This document shows, in pieces, positions 17,559 to 26,208 of a DNA stretch of 36,045 nucleotides. Location: positions 1 through 36,045 of the forward strand of contig CAIMOS010000080.1 of the NCBI GenBank assembly GCA_903843135.1, read 5' to 3'. The DNA comes from an uncultured Ignavibacteriales bacterium. Its GTDB lineage: Bacteria; Bacteroidota; Ignavibacteria; Ignavibacteriales; Ignavibacteriaceae. The notes under the pieces were generated by a model, which was not told the DNA's origin, did no database searches, and saw only the letters and a program-made list of their open reading frames with translations. The position numbers and the translations under genes are program-made. The first letter of the stretch is position 1. The number at the start of each line of letters is the position of its first letter.

Positions 17559-19040
17559 TTATTTTTTTTGCAATGATTGTTTTTCCGCGGCAGCGATCGT
17601 TTTCTTTAATTCAGGATCTTTCGAATGTTCGTAGGCAATTTTGAGATATTTGAGACCTAATCCAAAGTTTTTGTCTTCAATATAAGCCTTACCAAGTTCA
17701 GTAATAATTTTCTGATCACCTGTGTTGTATTGAAAAAGCATATTCAATACGGATATTGCGTGACTTGTCTTCTTTAACGCTAATAAGTCTTTAGCAAAAT
17801 CGGAAATCGCGGAAACATTATTCTTAATGAAATCATTATCTGCCCGGTTCAATTCGTGAATTAGATTCAAAGTTTCTTTGATGCCGGACTGCCCGTAAAT
17901 ATAATGCAGGGTATCATCAAGTCTGAATGCCGGGAAAACTTTCACTGAATCATAAAGAATCATTTGTGCAATATCTTTTGCGGGATCACCCAAATATCTG
18001 TCCCTTATGTTCATCAGGTGAGCGGTAATGAGTTTCCGCTGCGGGTAAAACATTAAGTTTGATACAAAACCGGTTCCTGCACCACTGTGGCCAAAATTGA
18101 TGACTTCACCGTCCTTGCGGTAAACTGTTACCCCTAACCCATAGGTAGGGTTAACATCGGATGCCACAAGCATTGTATCGAGGTATTTCGCGCTTATTAG
18201 TTTGCTCGTGATGACCGCTTTGCCAAGTTTCAGCAAGTCCTCCAGATTGGAGAGAACTCCTCCACCGGCGTATTTAATTGACAAATCTGCCAGAGGCGCA
18301 TTCAGCAATTCTCTTTTTTCATTCCGGATATAACCTTTTGCCCTCTGAGGAATGATCGCCTTTTGTTCATCAAAACGGGTATTTTTTAGGCCCGCAGGGA
18401 CAAAAATATTCTGCGTCACATAAGTTTTATAAGGCAACCCCGAAACATTTTCAATCGCTGCAGCAATCAGATTATATGCAAGAGTGGAATAAAGATATTT
18501 TGTTCCGGGTTTAGAAAGGAGCGAATCCTTTGCTATATAAAGAACTGCATCCTCGGTTGAATTAAAATAAAAGGTAAGGTCAAACTCGTTCTTATAATAA
18601 GTCCTGACTCCGGAGGTATGATTGAGCAATTGCCGCAGAGTGACAACCCATTTTTTCTTTGGATAGTACGGTACATATATCCTGATATCCTCATCCAGTT
18701 TAAGTTTGCCTTTTTCAACCAGCTGGAGTACGGCTAATGATGTAATGAACTTCGAGACTGATGCAATCCTGAATAATGATTCAGTGGTGGCCGGGACAGC
18801 ATTCTCAACGTCAGAGTATCCGCGCGAGCCGATCCAGATAATTGAATCCTTGTTAGATACACCGAGAATAAGCGAGGGCGGCGAGTTATACTCCATATAC
18901 CGGTCTAGGTAGCCGGCGAGTTTCAATGTGTCGACTTGAGCAAAATGAGCAGAACTGAAAAAAAGCAGGAATAGAAACAATAAAGCAGCGAATTGCGGAA
19001 AGAAAAAAGGATTCTCTTTGAATTTCGAGAACGATATCAA
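17559..19040 (-). CDS. Secreted serine hydrolase, beta-lactamase/class C fold
   Basis: Exported serine hydrolase of the class C beta-lactamase/PBP4-like (LACTB, D-aminopeptidase) superfamily; such proteins may act on peptidoglycan peptides, esters or D-amino acid substrates. Catalytic signatures: SVSK (SxxK, nucleophile and general base), LYSTLAYN (Tyr motif) and GHSGAG (HxG, third motif). A C-terminal ~130-residue tail is helical and repeat-like (HAISVLNMLFQYNTGDQ, GLGLKYLKIAYEHSKDPE), probably TPR. The start is not settled: the open frame extends to a TTG at 19094 inside clpP, but a clpP terminator hairpin covers 19009-19049. TTG at 19040 gives a plausible signal peptide with lysines before the hydrophobic core; TTG at 18980 is the only in-frame start seen beyond the hairpin. 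A true antibiotic-inactivating beta-lactamase is unlikely. Confidence 0.72.
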   Translation of the reverse strand: MISFSKFKENPFFFPQFAALLFLFLLFFSSAHFAQVDTLKLAGYLDRYMEYNSPPSLILGVSNKDSIIWIGSRGYSDVENAVPATTESLFRIASVSKFITSLAVLQLVEKGKLKLDEDIRIYVPYYPKKKWVVTLRQLLNHTSGVRTYYKNEFDLTFYFNSTEDAVLYIAKDSLLSKPGTKYLYSTLAYNLIAAAIENVSGLPYKTYVTQNIFVPAGLKNTRFDEQKAIIPQRAKGYIRNEKRELLNAPLADLSIKYAGGGVLSNLEDLLKLGKAVITSKLISAKYLDTMLVASDVNPTYGLGVTVYRKDGEVINFGHSGAGTGFVSNLMFYPQRKLITAHLMNIRDRYLGDPAKDIAQMILYDSVKVFPAFRLDDTLHYIYGQSGIKETLNLIHELNRADNDFIKNNVSAISDFAKDLLALKKTSHAISVLNMLFQYNTGDQKIITELGKAYIEDKNFGLGLKYLKIAYEHSKDPELKKTIAAAEKQSLQKK

Positions 19041-19049
19041 AGAGAATCC
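19002..19049 (-). terminator. Rho-independent terminator after clpP
   Basis: Perfect 13-base inverted repeat GGATTCTCTTTGA (19009-19021) and TCAAAGAGAATCC (19037-19049), with a 15-base loop. Read on the minus strand the stem is followed directly by TTTTTT (19003-19008), a classic intrinsic terminator. It lies 17 bases past the clpP stop codon and should end the tRNA-tig-clpP transcript. It also overlaps the proposed N-terminus of the serine hydrolase gene. Confidence 0.8.
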
Positions 19050-19065
19050 GTTTTGAAAAAGATTA

Positions 19066-19677
19066 TTATTGTCTCTTTTCAAGAATGTTGTCAATTATTT
19101 TATAGTCTTTTGCCTCATCAGCGGTCATAAAGTGGTCCCTTTCACAGTCCTTGAAAATTTCTTCAACTTGCTTGCCTGTATGCTTGCTGAGTATCTCGTA
19201 TAAAGTGTCACGGGTTTTGAGCATCTCTTTGGCGTGAATCTCAATGTCGGTAGTCTGGCCCTGCAAACCACCAACCCAGGGCTGGTGAATCATAATTTTC
19301 GAATGGGGTAACGCAGTACGTTTTCCCGCGGCGCCGCCTGCAAGCAGGACCGCCCCCATACTAGCAGCCATACCGACGCAGATCGTAGAAACATCAGGCT
19401 TGATATACTTCATTGTATCATAAATTGCCAGTCCGGCTGAGACACTGCCGCCGGGTGAGTTGATGTAAAGTGATATATCTTTCTGAGCATCTTCGGCTTC
19501 AAGGAATATGAGCTGAGCGATAGTTAAACTGGCGATGTGGTCATCAATTGCAGTCCCAAGAAATATTATTCGTTCTCTCAGAAGACGCGAATAAATATCC
19601 ATACCGCGTTCGCCGCGGCCTGTTTGTTCTATTACATACGGTACAAGCTGATTCTTGATCTCAGGGTAATTAGGCAT
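19066..19677 (-). CDS. clpP: ATP-dependent Clp protease proteolytic subunit
   Basis: Proteolytic chamber subunit of the Clp protease, working with ClpX or ClpA/C ATPases in protein quality control. 203 residues, normal length. The Ser-His-Asp triad is visible: Ser106 in [10 protein letters not shown], His131 in [10 protein letters not shown] and Asp181 in [13 protein letters not shown]. The oligomerisation/substrate segment [11 protein letters not shown] is intact. The gene overlaps the end of tig by 8 bases, the widely conserved tig-clpP arrangement; clpX, the usual next gene, does not follow here and must be elsewhere. An intrinsic terminator follows. Confidence 0.97.
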   Translation of the reverse strand: MPNYPEIKNQLVPYVIEQTGRGERGMDIYSRLLRERIIFLGTAIDDHIASLTIAQLIFLEAEDAQKDISLYINSPGGSVSAGLAIYDTMKYIKPDVSTICVGMAASMGAVLLAGGAAGKRTALPHSKIMIHQPWVGGLQGQTTDIEIHAKEMLKTRDTLYEILSKHTGKQVEEIFKDCERDHFMTADEAKDYKIIDNILEKRQ

Positions 19678-20998
19678 TTGATCCTTCCTCTTTAATATCG
19701 TTGGATTTGTTTAATCCGGGTTCAGTCATTACAAGTGTATTATTCTCTCTTAGGTATTTCCAGAGTTTCATATTTTCTAATTCCGTTTTCAGGGATGAGT
19801 CATCAGGAACCGGATCGCCATAATTATTATTCGCCTGGCTTAATCTTGCTGCTTTACCCGTCTGGAATTCTTCATCCGAGACAAAGAGGTTTTCTTTTTC
19901 AATAATCATTTCCTTCAGAAGCAGCCATTTAATGGTGTTCTCTACACGGGCTTTATTCGATTTGTTAAATTCCTCTTCATTCACGTTTGCGTTCTGCCTC
20001 TTGGATTTCCTGTTTTGAATCTCATCTTCATACAGCGAACGGAGATAACGTTTTACGTAGATTGGCGGAGGAACGAAGTCGTTATTCTCAATTACTTTAC
20101 TCTGGATCTTGTTAATTGCGAAATTATTAGTCAATTCTTCATAGTAGGACTCGAAGTATTTCCTTAAGAAATCCTTGAATTCTGCTTCCGTTTTAGAAGT
20201 ACCGTAGGATAACTTCTGGAAGAGGTCCTCATTCAACTCCGGCGGTACGATTCTGGAAATCTCTTTCACAGTTCCCCTGTACTTGAATTCCTCTTCGTGG
20301 ATTGTTTCCTCATCGGTATCGGGATGTTTATGGGTATGAGAATCCTTGAATGAGAATTCAAATTCATCGTTCAATTTTTTGCCGGCCAGCGCTTCAACGA
20401 GAGAGGGAACAACATTTCCCTTTGATAGATCAACCGGAACGTCAGGCATTACTGATCCGGGTACCAGATTCCCATCATTATCAACTTTCTGCAGATCGAC
20501 TTTAACCAGATGATTATTCCCGGTGATCTCATCCGCGGGTTCCTGAGTACTCATCGTACCTAAAGCTTTCTGGTATTCGGCCTCGACTTCGGCTTCCTGA
20601 ACTTTTAACTCCGCCACCTCGATCGTCTGTCCGGTATAATCCTTAACCTCAAGGACAGGGGGCATCTCATACTGGGTTTTAAAAGTCAGGGTTTTATCCT
20701 CTTTGGCATCCAGTTCTTTTATTCTTACTGTTTCCGGGATCGGAAAGATATTATTCTCTTTAAGGTAATCCGATGAAATATCAATCGCTACATTTTCGTA
20801 GGCCATCATTTCAATCGAGTTACCGTAAATTCTCTTAATCACAGATTCAGGGACCTTGCCTTTTCTGAATCCGTCTATCTGGATTTTTGATTTTTGCTTG
20901 TTAATTTCCTTGTTGAAACGATCCTCAATTTCCGGGAAGGGAACCGTAAAAGAAAGTTCAATCTCTGAATCTGAAATATTAATTTTAGTAGTTTCCAA
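19670..20998 (-). CDS. tig: Trigger factor (ribosome-bound chaperone/PPIase)
   Basis: Cotranslational chaperone that binds the ribosome exit tunnel through L23. 442 residues. The N-terminal ribosome-binding loop is visible as [15 protein letters not shown] (GFRxGKVP motif) near residue 42. The PPIase domain (about 150-240) carries an unusual charged, His-rich loop, [19 protein letters not shown], where other trigger factors have a shorter stretch. The C-terminal chaperone arms follow. The start is TTG with GAGG about 7 bases upstream, giving [10 protein letters not shown]; no ATG fits. The 3' end of tRNA-Leu lies about 19 bases upstream on the same strand, and clpP overlaps the 3' end, so cotranscription of tRNA-tig-clpP is likely. 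Confidence 0.93.
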   Translation of the reverse strand: METTKINISDSEIELSFTVPFPEIEDRFNKEINKQKSKIQIDGFRKGKVPESVIKRIYGNSIEMMAYENVAIDISSDYLKENNIFPIPETVRIKELDAKEDKTLTFKTQYEMPPVLEVKDYTGQTIEVAELKVQEAEVEAEYQKALGTMSTQEPADEITGNNHLVKVDLQKVDNDGNLVPGSVMPDVPVDLSKGNVVPSLVEALAGKKLNDEFEFSFKDSHTHKHPDTDEETIHEEEFKYRGTVKEISRIVPPELNEDLFQKLSYGTSKTEAEFKDFLRKYFESYYEELTNNFAINKIQSKVIENNDFVPPPIYVKRYLRSLYEDEIQNRKSKRQNANVNEEEFNKSNKARVENTIKWLLLKEMIIEKENLFVSDEEFQTGKAARLSQANNNYGDPVPDDSSLKTELENMKLWKYLRENNTLVMTEPGLNKSNDIKEEGSNA

Positions 20999-21017
20999 AT
21001 GTATCCTCGTGAATTCT

Positions 21018-21102
21018 TGGTGCGGAAGAGGGGACTCGAACCCCTACGGATTGCTCCACTAGATCCTAAGTCTAGCGCGTCTGCCAATTCCGCCACATCC
21101 GC
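21018..21102 (-). tRNA. tRNA-Leu (anticodon UAG)
   Basis: An 85-base class II tRNA including an encoded CCA 3' end (21018-21020). The anticodon stem CTAGA/TCTAG encloses loop CTTAGGA with anticodon TAG at 21066-21068. The T stem AGGGG/CCCCT with loop TTCGAGT, the D arm and a long variable arm are all present, as expected for leucine. The acceptor stem pairs except for a U6-U67 mismatch. It reads codon CUA, probably with wobble to other CUN codons. It lies just upstream of tig on the same strand. Confidence 0.95.
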
Positions 21103-21122
21103 TTAAAATTATTTAAAAAATA

Positions 21123-21151
21123 AATATACGATCTACTCCATACCTAAACAA
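21123..21151 (-). promoter_or_regulatory. Candidate promoter for tRNA-Leu and tig-clpP
   Basis: On the minus strand, TTGTTT (21146-21151) and TATATT (21123-21128) are separated by 17 bases, a good sigma-70-like spacing, with a predicted transcript start about 14 bases before the tRNA. The same stretch also reads as TTTG-N20-TAnnTTTA, close to the Bacteroidetes primary promoter pattern. The rest of the 204-base gap up to 21306 is A/T-rich and shows only a weak inverted repeat (TGTTATT/AATAACA, 21262-21286). Confidence 0.45.
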
Positions 21152-21306
21152 ATTCAAATATAATTCACCTTTTTGGCCGGGAAATCGTCGAATGAGGTGA
21201 TTTTCAGGATTGGGAAATTTCTTAATGTTTATGTGTGAACCTTTTATTTTCGAGTATATAGTGTTATTTTCATTATTTCAATAACATACTTTTCTTAAGA
21301 CTCTTA

Positions 21307-22035
21307 ATGAAACTGAATTATATATTCTCCTCTCGCACCGGATTAAGAAGAAGTATAAATGAGGATTATGTAGACGTTTTTGAGGTTGAAGACGGATTAC
21401 TTGCAATCGTCTGTGACGGGCTTGGAGGTAATAAGGCCGGCGAAGTAGCTTCAAAACTGGCTGTTTCCTCAATTTATAATTCTTTTATCGGCAGTGAGGC
21501 CAAAGATCTTCTTGTCCGGATTAAGGAAGCCATTAAATTTGCAAATGAACAGTTGATCCATTCTGCGGATAAAAACAGCGAATTCAAAGGAATGGCTACG
21601 ACTGCAGTTGTGCTTTTTATTGATAAAAATTTCGCAAACTGGGGCCACGTCGGAGATTCCCGTCTTTATTTTTACACCCGTAACCAGGTGAGCCAACTAA
21701 CAAAAGATCACAGTTTTGTTCAAAAATTGCTCGACGACGGCTATATATCATCAAAAGACGCTGAAAATCATCCGCATAAAAATGTGATTATGAGAGCACT
21801 GGGGGATAAGACCAACCTTGAAGTTGACACTGAAAAGATCAAGTTTCTTAAAAATGAATCCTGGAAATTCCTGCTCTGCACCGATGGCGTTAGCAATGTG
21901 GTCTCCAGACAGGAATTAGCTGAACATTTAGCGTACGATGATCTTGAATTTATTTCGAAGTCCCTGTCGAAACTCATCGATGAAAGGGGCGCTCCCGATA
22001 ATTATTCCTTTATCATTATTAGTAATCAAGTTTAA
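21307..22035 (+). CDS. PP2C-family Ser/Thr protein phosphatase
   Basis: A 242-residue cytoplasmic metal-dependent phosphatase of the Stp1/PrpC type. The conserved metal-binding and phosphate motifs are present in order: RRSINEDYVDV, CDGLGGNKAGEVAS, GHVGDSRLYF, LTKDHSFVQ, CTDGVSNVV and GAPDNYSFI. Length is normal for bacterial stand-alone PP2C. It lies 22 bases upstream of the Ser/Thr kinase gene, so the pair would form a reversible phosphorylation switch, as prpC-prkC do in Firmicutes. It probably dephosphorylates the kinase or its targets; no target is identifiable here. Confidence 0.93.
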   Translation: MKLNYIFSSRTGLRRSINEDYVDVFEVEDGLLAIVCDGLGGNKAGEVASKLAVSSIYNSFIGSEAKDLLVRIKEAIKFANEQLIHSADKNSEFKGMATTAVVLFIDKNFANWGHVGDSRLYFYTRNQVSQLTKDHSFVQKLLDDGYISSKDAENHPHKNVIMRALGDKTNLEVDTEKIKFLKNESWKFLLCTDGVSNVVSRQELAEHLAYDDLEFISKSLSKLIDERGAPDNYSFIIISNQV

Positions 22036-22057
22036 TTTATCTTTTTAGCAGGTTAAA

Positions 22058-23971
22058 ATGATTGGCTCTGTAATAGAAAATTATAAAATAATATCTGTCC
22101 TTGGCGAAGGCGGGATGGGTGTTGTCTATAAGGCTCTGGATATGAAACTCGAACGCTTTGTCGCGTTGAAAATACTTGGCACACAGTCATTAAACAGCAG
22201 CCAATTCATTGAACGCTTTAAAAGGGAAGCGAGGAACCAGGCAAAACTAAACCATCCCAATATCGTTCCCGTTTACGGATTTACGGATGACAACGGCATC
22301 CTTGGGATTGCTATGGAGTATGTTGAAGGGGAGACATTAGAAAAAATAATTTTCCGAAAGAAACGGCTCGAACTTTCTGAGGCGTTAAATTTAATCAAAC
22401 AGGTGTTAGCGGGTGTAGGATACGCGCATAATAAGGGTTTTATTCACAGGGACATTAAACCTTCTAATATTATCATAAGTAAAGAAGGCGTTGTTAAAAT
22501 AATGGATTTCGGTATTTCCAAGTCCATATTTGAAAAAGGGATAACCAAAACCGGAACGAAAATCGGGACAATTCTCTATATGAGTCCTGAGCAAATCCGG
22601 GCAGAGGAACCTACCCGGCAGAGTGATATATATTCGATCGGTGTTACACTGTACGAAATGTTAACTGGCTTAACGCCTTTTGATTACGGAACCGAATATG
22701 ATATTATGGAAGGGCACCTCAAGAAAACTCCCCCGAGGGTTTCTATGCAGATCAACACTGTCCCACCGGAAGTTGATAAAATAGTTGCCAAATCGCTTGA
22801 TAAGATCGCGCTTAAACGATACAAGAGCTGCGAGGAGTTTATCGATGAACTTGATCCGGTAATGGCGCGTTATTCCGGTGTGAAGTCTACCATTAATAAA
22901 GAATTCAAGGCTGAACCGGTTCAGAAATCGGTCTTCGTCCAAAAAATGAAAATTACAGTTTTAACTGTTGTGATTCTTGGAATGTTTATTGGGCTAGCGT
23001 ATGTATTGTTCTATGCCATCTCCGATTTTTGGCCTACGATAACAAAATTAGAACCCAGGGCAGCGGAGGATACCGTTGCCGGTGTCCAAAATTCACCGAA
23101 ATACCTCGAACGGAGCAATTTTGTGCAGCTGACAACTGACATACGCGCTAATCTTAATTCTGTATTTTTTCTGGATGACTATATAGGTGTTGCCTGCGGC
23201 GAAAAAGGTACAATTATCAGAACGACCGACGGTGGTGATTTCTGGAATCCCGTATTATTTCTGGATTCTATAAACCTATTCGACATTAAATTCAGTTCTG
23301 CCGGGAGCGGATTCGTTATTGGCGAGGACGGGAAAATTTTCCGGACAACTGATCTTGGAGAGTCGTGGGTTGAAGTCTCTTCCGGAGTTATTGAAAGCCT
23401 GTTCTCAATAGAATTTGTTTCAAATAATCTTGGTTTCATCGTTGGAAGTAAAGGGACGGTACTGAAAACTTCTGATGGCGGAAATAATTGGGTGAGAGTC
23501 AAAGTTCCTGTTAATAATCTGTTGTACAGCGTAACTTTTTCCTCGGATAAGGATGGCTTCATTGTCGGCTGGAACGGTACTGTGTTGAGGACGGCAAATG
23601 GCGGTAACAGCTGGGAAGTCATACCGCCTTTTACGGACAAGTACCTGCGGGATGTTAACTTCCTTAATAACCGTGAAGGTCTTATCTGCGCCGCTGCGGG
23701 AGAAATCTTCAGAACTGAAGACGGAGGAACAACCTGGAACAAAATCTCCACTTCCAGTACATCAGGTTTAGCTTCGATTGGTTTTGTAGATGAAGTCCAC
23801 GGCTTTATTGCCTCTGCCAGAGGTGAAATACTCGAGACAAAAGACGGAGGAAGGAATTGGAACGTAAATCCGAGTGGTAATTATTTTTCATTATCCAGAA
23901 TAGCATCGACGCCCAAAAAGAATGTATTTATTTCCGGATTTAACGGAGTTATTCTAAAGAGTAAAATATAA
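22058..23971 (+). CDS. Membrane Ser/Thr protein kinase with extracytoplasmic Ycf48-like propeller
   Basis: A 637-residue transmembrane kinase. Kinase domain (about 1-270): GEGGMGVVYKA glycine loop, Lys38 in VALKIL, HRDIKPSN at 130 (catalytic Asp132), DFG at 150-152 and MSPEQI. After a short juxtamembrane linker a single helix (about 298-322, TVLTVVILGMFIGLAYVLFY) crosses the membrane. The outer part has six repeats of the form GxxxGxxGTIxRTTDGGxxW followed by a partial seventh, suggesting a seven-bladed propeller as in Ycf48/HCF136 and BNR-like proteins. PASTA repeats, the usual sensor of PrkC/PknB, are absent. The propeller presumably senses an envelope protein or glycan (inference). It is preceded by the PP2C gene and followed after 38 bases by a zinc-peptidase-like gene. 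Confidence 0.92.
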   Translation: MIGSVIENYKIISVLGEGGMGVVYKALDMKLERFVALKILGTQSLNSSQFIERFKREARNQAKLNHPNIVPVYGFTDDNGILGIAMEYVEGETLEKIIFRKKRLELSEALNLIKQVLAGVGYAHNKGFIHRDIKPSNIIISKEGVVKIMDFGISKSIFEKGITKTGTKIGTILYMSPEQIRAEEPTRQSDIYSIGVTLYEMLTGLTPFDYGTEYDIMEGHLKKTPPRVSMQINTVPPEVDKIVAKSLDKIALKRYKSCEEFIDELDPVMARYSGVKSTINKEFKAEPVQKSVFVQKMKITVLTVVILGMFIGLAYVLFYAISDFWPTITKLEPRAAEDTVAGVQNSPKYLERSNFVQLTTDIRANLNSVFFLDDYIGVACGEKGTIIRTTDGGDFWNPVLFLDSINLFDIKFSSAGSGFVIGEDGKIFRTTDLGESWVEVSSGVIESLFSIEFVSNNLGFIVGSKGTVLKTSDGGNNWVRVKVPVNNLLYSVTFSSDKDGFIVGWNGTVLRTANGGNSWEVIPPFTDKYLRDVNFLNNREGLICAAAGEIFRTEDGGTTWNKISTSSTSGLASIGFVDEVHGFIASARGEILETKDGGRNWNVNPSGNYFSLSRIASTPKKNVFISGFNGVILKSKI

Positions 23972-24009
23972 TACCTGTTAAATTACTACTGTAAATTAAA
24001 TTTGCTGAA

Positions 24010-26208
24010 TTGAAGAGTCTCAGTAATTTTTTCTGGGAGACCAAAAATTACCGCCGGTTAAACGGAATATCCTTTTTCTTTTTTCTGTTTTTACTCGATT
24101 CCTTTACCTCGTTTTTACCTTATCTTAAGTACTTCAGTTTTGAATATGCTGTTTTCAATTCCATCTTCATAACTCTTTTCTCGGGCTACTTCCTGCTCTC
24201 ATTAATCAGTCCTGAAGTTAACCAAAATCCGCCGTTGTTAATTCGACTCATTAAATTTTGTTCGATCGTCTTTGTTCCGATCTTTTATTCGTTGTTTGCA
24301 TCCCTATTATATGATAATTGTTTGGAAATTGAAGGTTTGTATTATTACCTCCTAATAGCCGCGCCTTCTCCGATTATCGGATTTTCAATTGCAGCTGCTG
24401 TAAAAGATCTTAAGTGGAAGAGGATCATCTTTATCTTCGTATATATGATACTTCTGTTTGGCTGGGTTCAGGAGCTGTATTTTAATCCGCAAATCTATTT
24501 TTATAATCCGATACTGGCATTCTTCCCGGGGACGATTTATGATGACTATATCCCGATTGACAGACCGCTTATACTTTATCGGCTTTTTACGCTTGTAATT
24601 TCACTTTTCATAATTTATTTCTTTCTCTGGTCCAGTTATTCAAAAAGTACCCTTAAGGCTACCGTCGGCAGAATAACGCTAGTACTAATTTATGCGGGCT
24701 GCTTTTTCATCTATCCGCTGCTGGGGTGGAGTACAACAGAATCAAAATTAAACAGTTTAGCAAAGACAAAAATCGAGGGGGAGAATTTTAAGATATTTGT
24801 CTATGATAATCTTCCGGCGGCCCGGCTCAACTACATCAAAGCATTACACAGCTATTATATTGGCAGGCTTGAAACAAAGTTTGGAAAGAAAAATTTTTCG
24901 GGACTAAGAACATACCTCTTCATAAATGATGAACAGAAAAAGGAATTATTTGGTACTTCATCAGCGGATGTCGCGAAGCCCTGGCAAAAGGCTGTTTTTC
25001 TGACATTGGACTCATATAGCGATAATCTGGAACACGAAATGGCGCATATCGCTGCATCAGGCTTCTCGGATAATTTGCCAGGTGTTTCTGCTAATCTTGA
25101 TTTTTCATTAATTGAAGGTTTTGCTGTTGCTGCGACAGAGGAATATAATGGAGAAGATATCCACGCTCTTTCAGCACTTTATCTCCAATACGATACTGCG
25201 TTCTTCAAATCCGGATCAAATAGTGTAAAGTTCTTTAACTTAAGTCCCACTGCCGGTTATATTTTTTCAGGGTCATTTATTGCTTTCCTCTCAGAGCAAT
25301 TCGGCCCTAATCCGCTTGAGGTTCTTTACAGAACCGGTGACTACGAACAAGCGTATCACAAAAAAATGAACGAATTATTGTTGGCATACAGGAAATTTAT
25401 AGAAAACCGCAATGTCAGATATGACAGCCTAAAGGCAAATTTTTATTTCAATAGTCCACCGGTGCTTAAAAGATATTGTCCGAGATATATCGCTTCAAAA
25501 TTTCGTGAAGCATCTGAACTGGCCATCTCAGCAGAATACCGCAAAGCGATTGAAGTGTACGATAAAATTATTAGTAAGACCGAGGACCCGCGTGCATACT
25601 GGGGCAAAATAAATTTAATGGTTAAAAGCAAGAATTACTCCGGGGCGCATAACGAGATTTCCTCCGTACTTAAGCACGGAAAGGGAGGGCGGCTGAATTT
25701 TTACTTTGAAGTTCTCAAAGCCGATCTGGATTACCTCCGCTCAGATAAGGACCATTCGATGTCGGAATACAACCGGTTGGCAGGAATTGCTCCGACAGAG
25801 AAAATACGAGAGATGGTTCAACTCAGAATATTATTATATAGCCGGAAGGAACTGCACAATTACCTCACAGGCGATCTTCAGAAAAAAAACAGGATAATTG
25901 AAAATCAGACTGCTTTTGCTAATCAGCCTGTACTTTTGAGTGCACTGATAGACTTAAATGATACTAAATTTCTTTCCGGGAAAATATTCTATCCTCCAAC
26001 AGATCAGGCGCTCCCCGATACGATGTTCAATGCATACAGCATCAGAAATATCGCCGGATATTTTGAGAAAAATTTGCTTCTGAAAGAAGCGGCGAGTTGG
26101 TTAAATTTCGGCATCGCTTTTGCAGAAGATACAGGAAAATACTTGATGATAAAGGATCTTGAAAGAGTGACGCTTATTGAATTATTTATAAAACAAGGAA
26201 TACATTGA
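24010..26208 (+). CDS. Seven-TM membrane protein with gluzincin peptidase (MA-like) domain and repeats
   Basis: A 732-residue protein with no family name I recognise. About seven hydrophobic helices occupy residues 15-245. A zinc-peptidase domain follows, with HEMAH at 342-346 (HExxH: His342, Glu343, His346) and SLIEGFAVAATEE, whose Glu369 fits the third zinc ligand of gluzincins. This is the layout of MA-type peptidases (HExxH, then about 25 residues, then EGxA). The C-terminal ~250 residues contain helical repeats resembling TPR (AISAEYRKAIEVYDKII and similar). The start is TTG (TTG AAG AGT), giving a short cytoplasmic N-terminus before the first helix. The catalytic domain would face one side after an odd number of helices. 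Its last 4 bases overlap the next gene, also with a TTG start. Substrate unknown. Confidence 0.78.
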   Translation: MKSLSNFFWETKNYRRLNGISFFFFLFLLDSFTSFLPYLKYFSFEYAVFNSIFITLFSGYFLLSLISPEVNQNPPLLIRLIKFCSIVFVPIFYSLFASLLYDNCLEIEGLYYYLLIAAPSPIIGFSIAAAVKDLKWKRIIFIFVYMILLFGWVQELYFNPQIYFYNPILAFFPGTIYDDYIPIDRPLILYRLFTLVISLFIIYFFLWSSYSKSTLKATVGRITLVLIYAGCFFIYPLLGWSTTESKLNSLAKTKIEGENFKIFVYDNLPAARLNYIKALHSYYIGRLETKFGKKNFSGLRTYLFINDEQKKELFGTSSADVAKPWQKAVFLTLDSYSDNLEHEMAHIAASGFSDNLPGVSANLDFSLIEGFAVAATEEYNGEDIHALSALYLQYDTAFFKSGSNSVKFFNLSPTAGYIFSGSFIAFLSEQFGPNPLEVLYRTGDYEQAYHKKMNELLLAYRKFIENRNVRYDSLKANFYFNSPPVLKRYCPRYIASKFREASELAISAEYRKAIEVYDKIISKTEDPRAYWGKINLMVKSKNYSGAHNEISSVLKHGKGGRLNFYFEVLKADLDYLRSDKDHSMSEYNRLAGIAPTEKIREMVQLRILLYSRKELHNYLTGDLQKKNRIIENQTAFANQPVLLSALIDLNDTKFLSGKIFYPPTDQALPDTMFNAYSIRNIAGYFEKNLLLKEAASWLNFGIAFAEDTGKYLMIKDLERVTLIELFIKQGIH

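Noticed and set aside
17559-19040. True antibiotic-resistance beta-lactamase
   Set aside because: It has the superfamily SxxK, Tyr and HxG motifs but also a repeat-like tail, and the third motif is HSG rather than the KTG of class C lactamases.
23179-23751. Antisense open frame of 190 codons inside the kinase propeller
   Set aside because: It mirrors the repeated propeller coding sequence, so its apparent repeats are a by-product; no start signal was seen.
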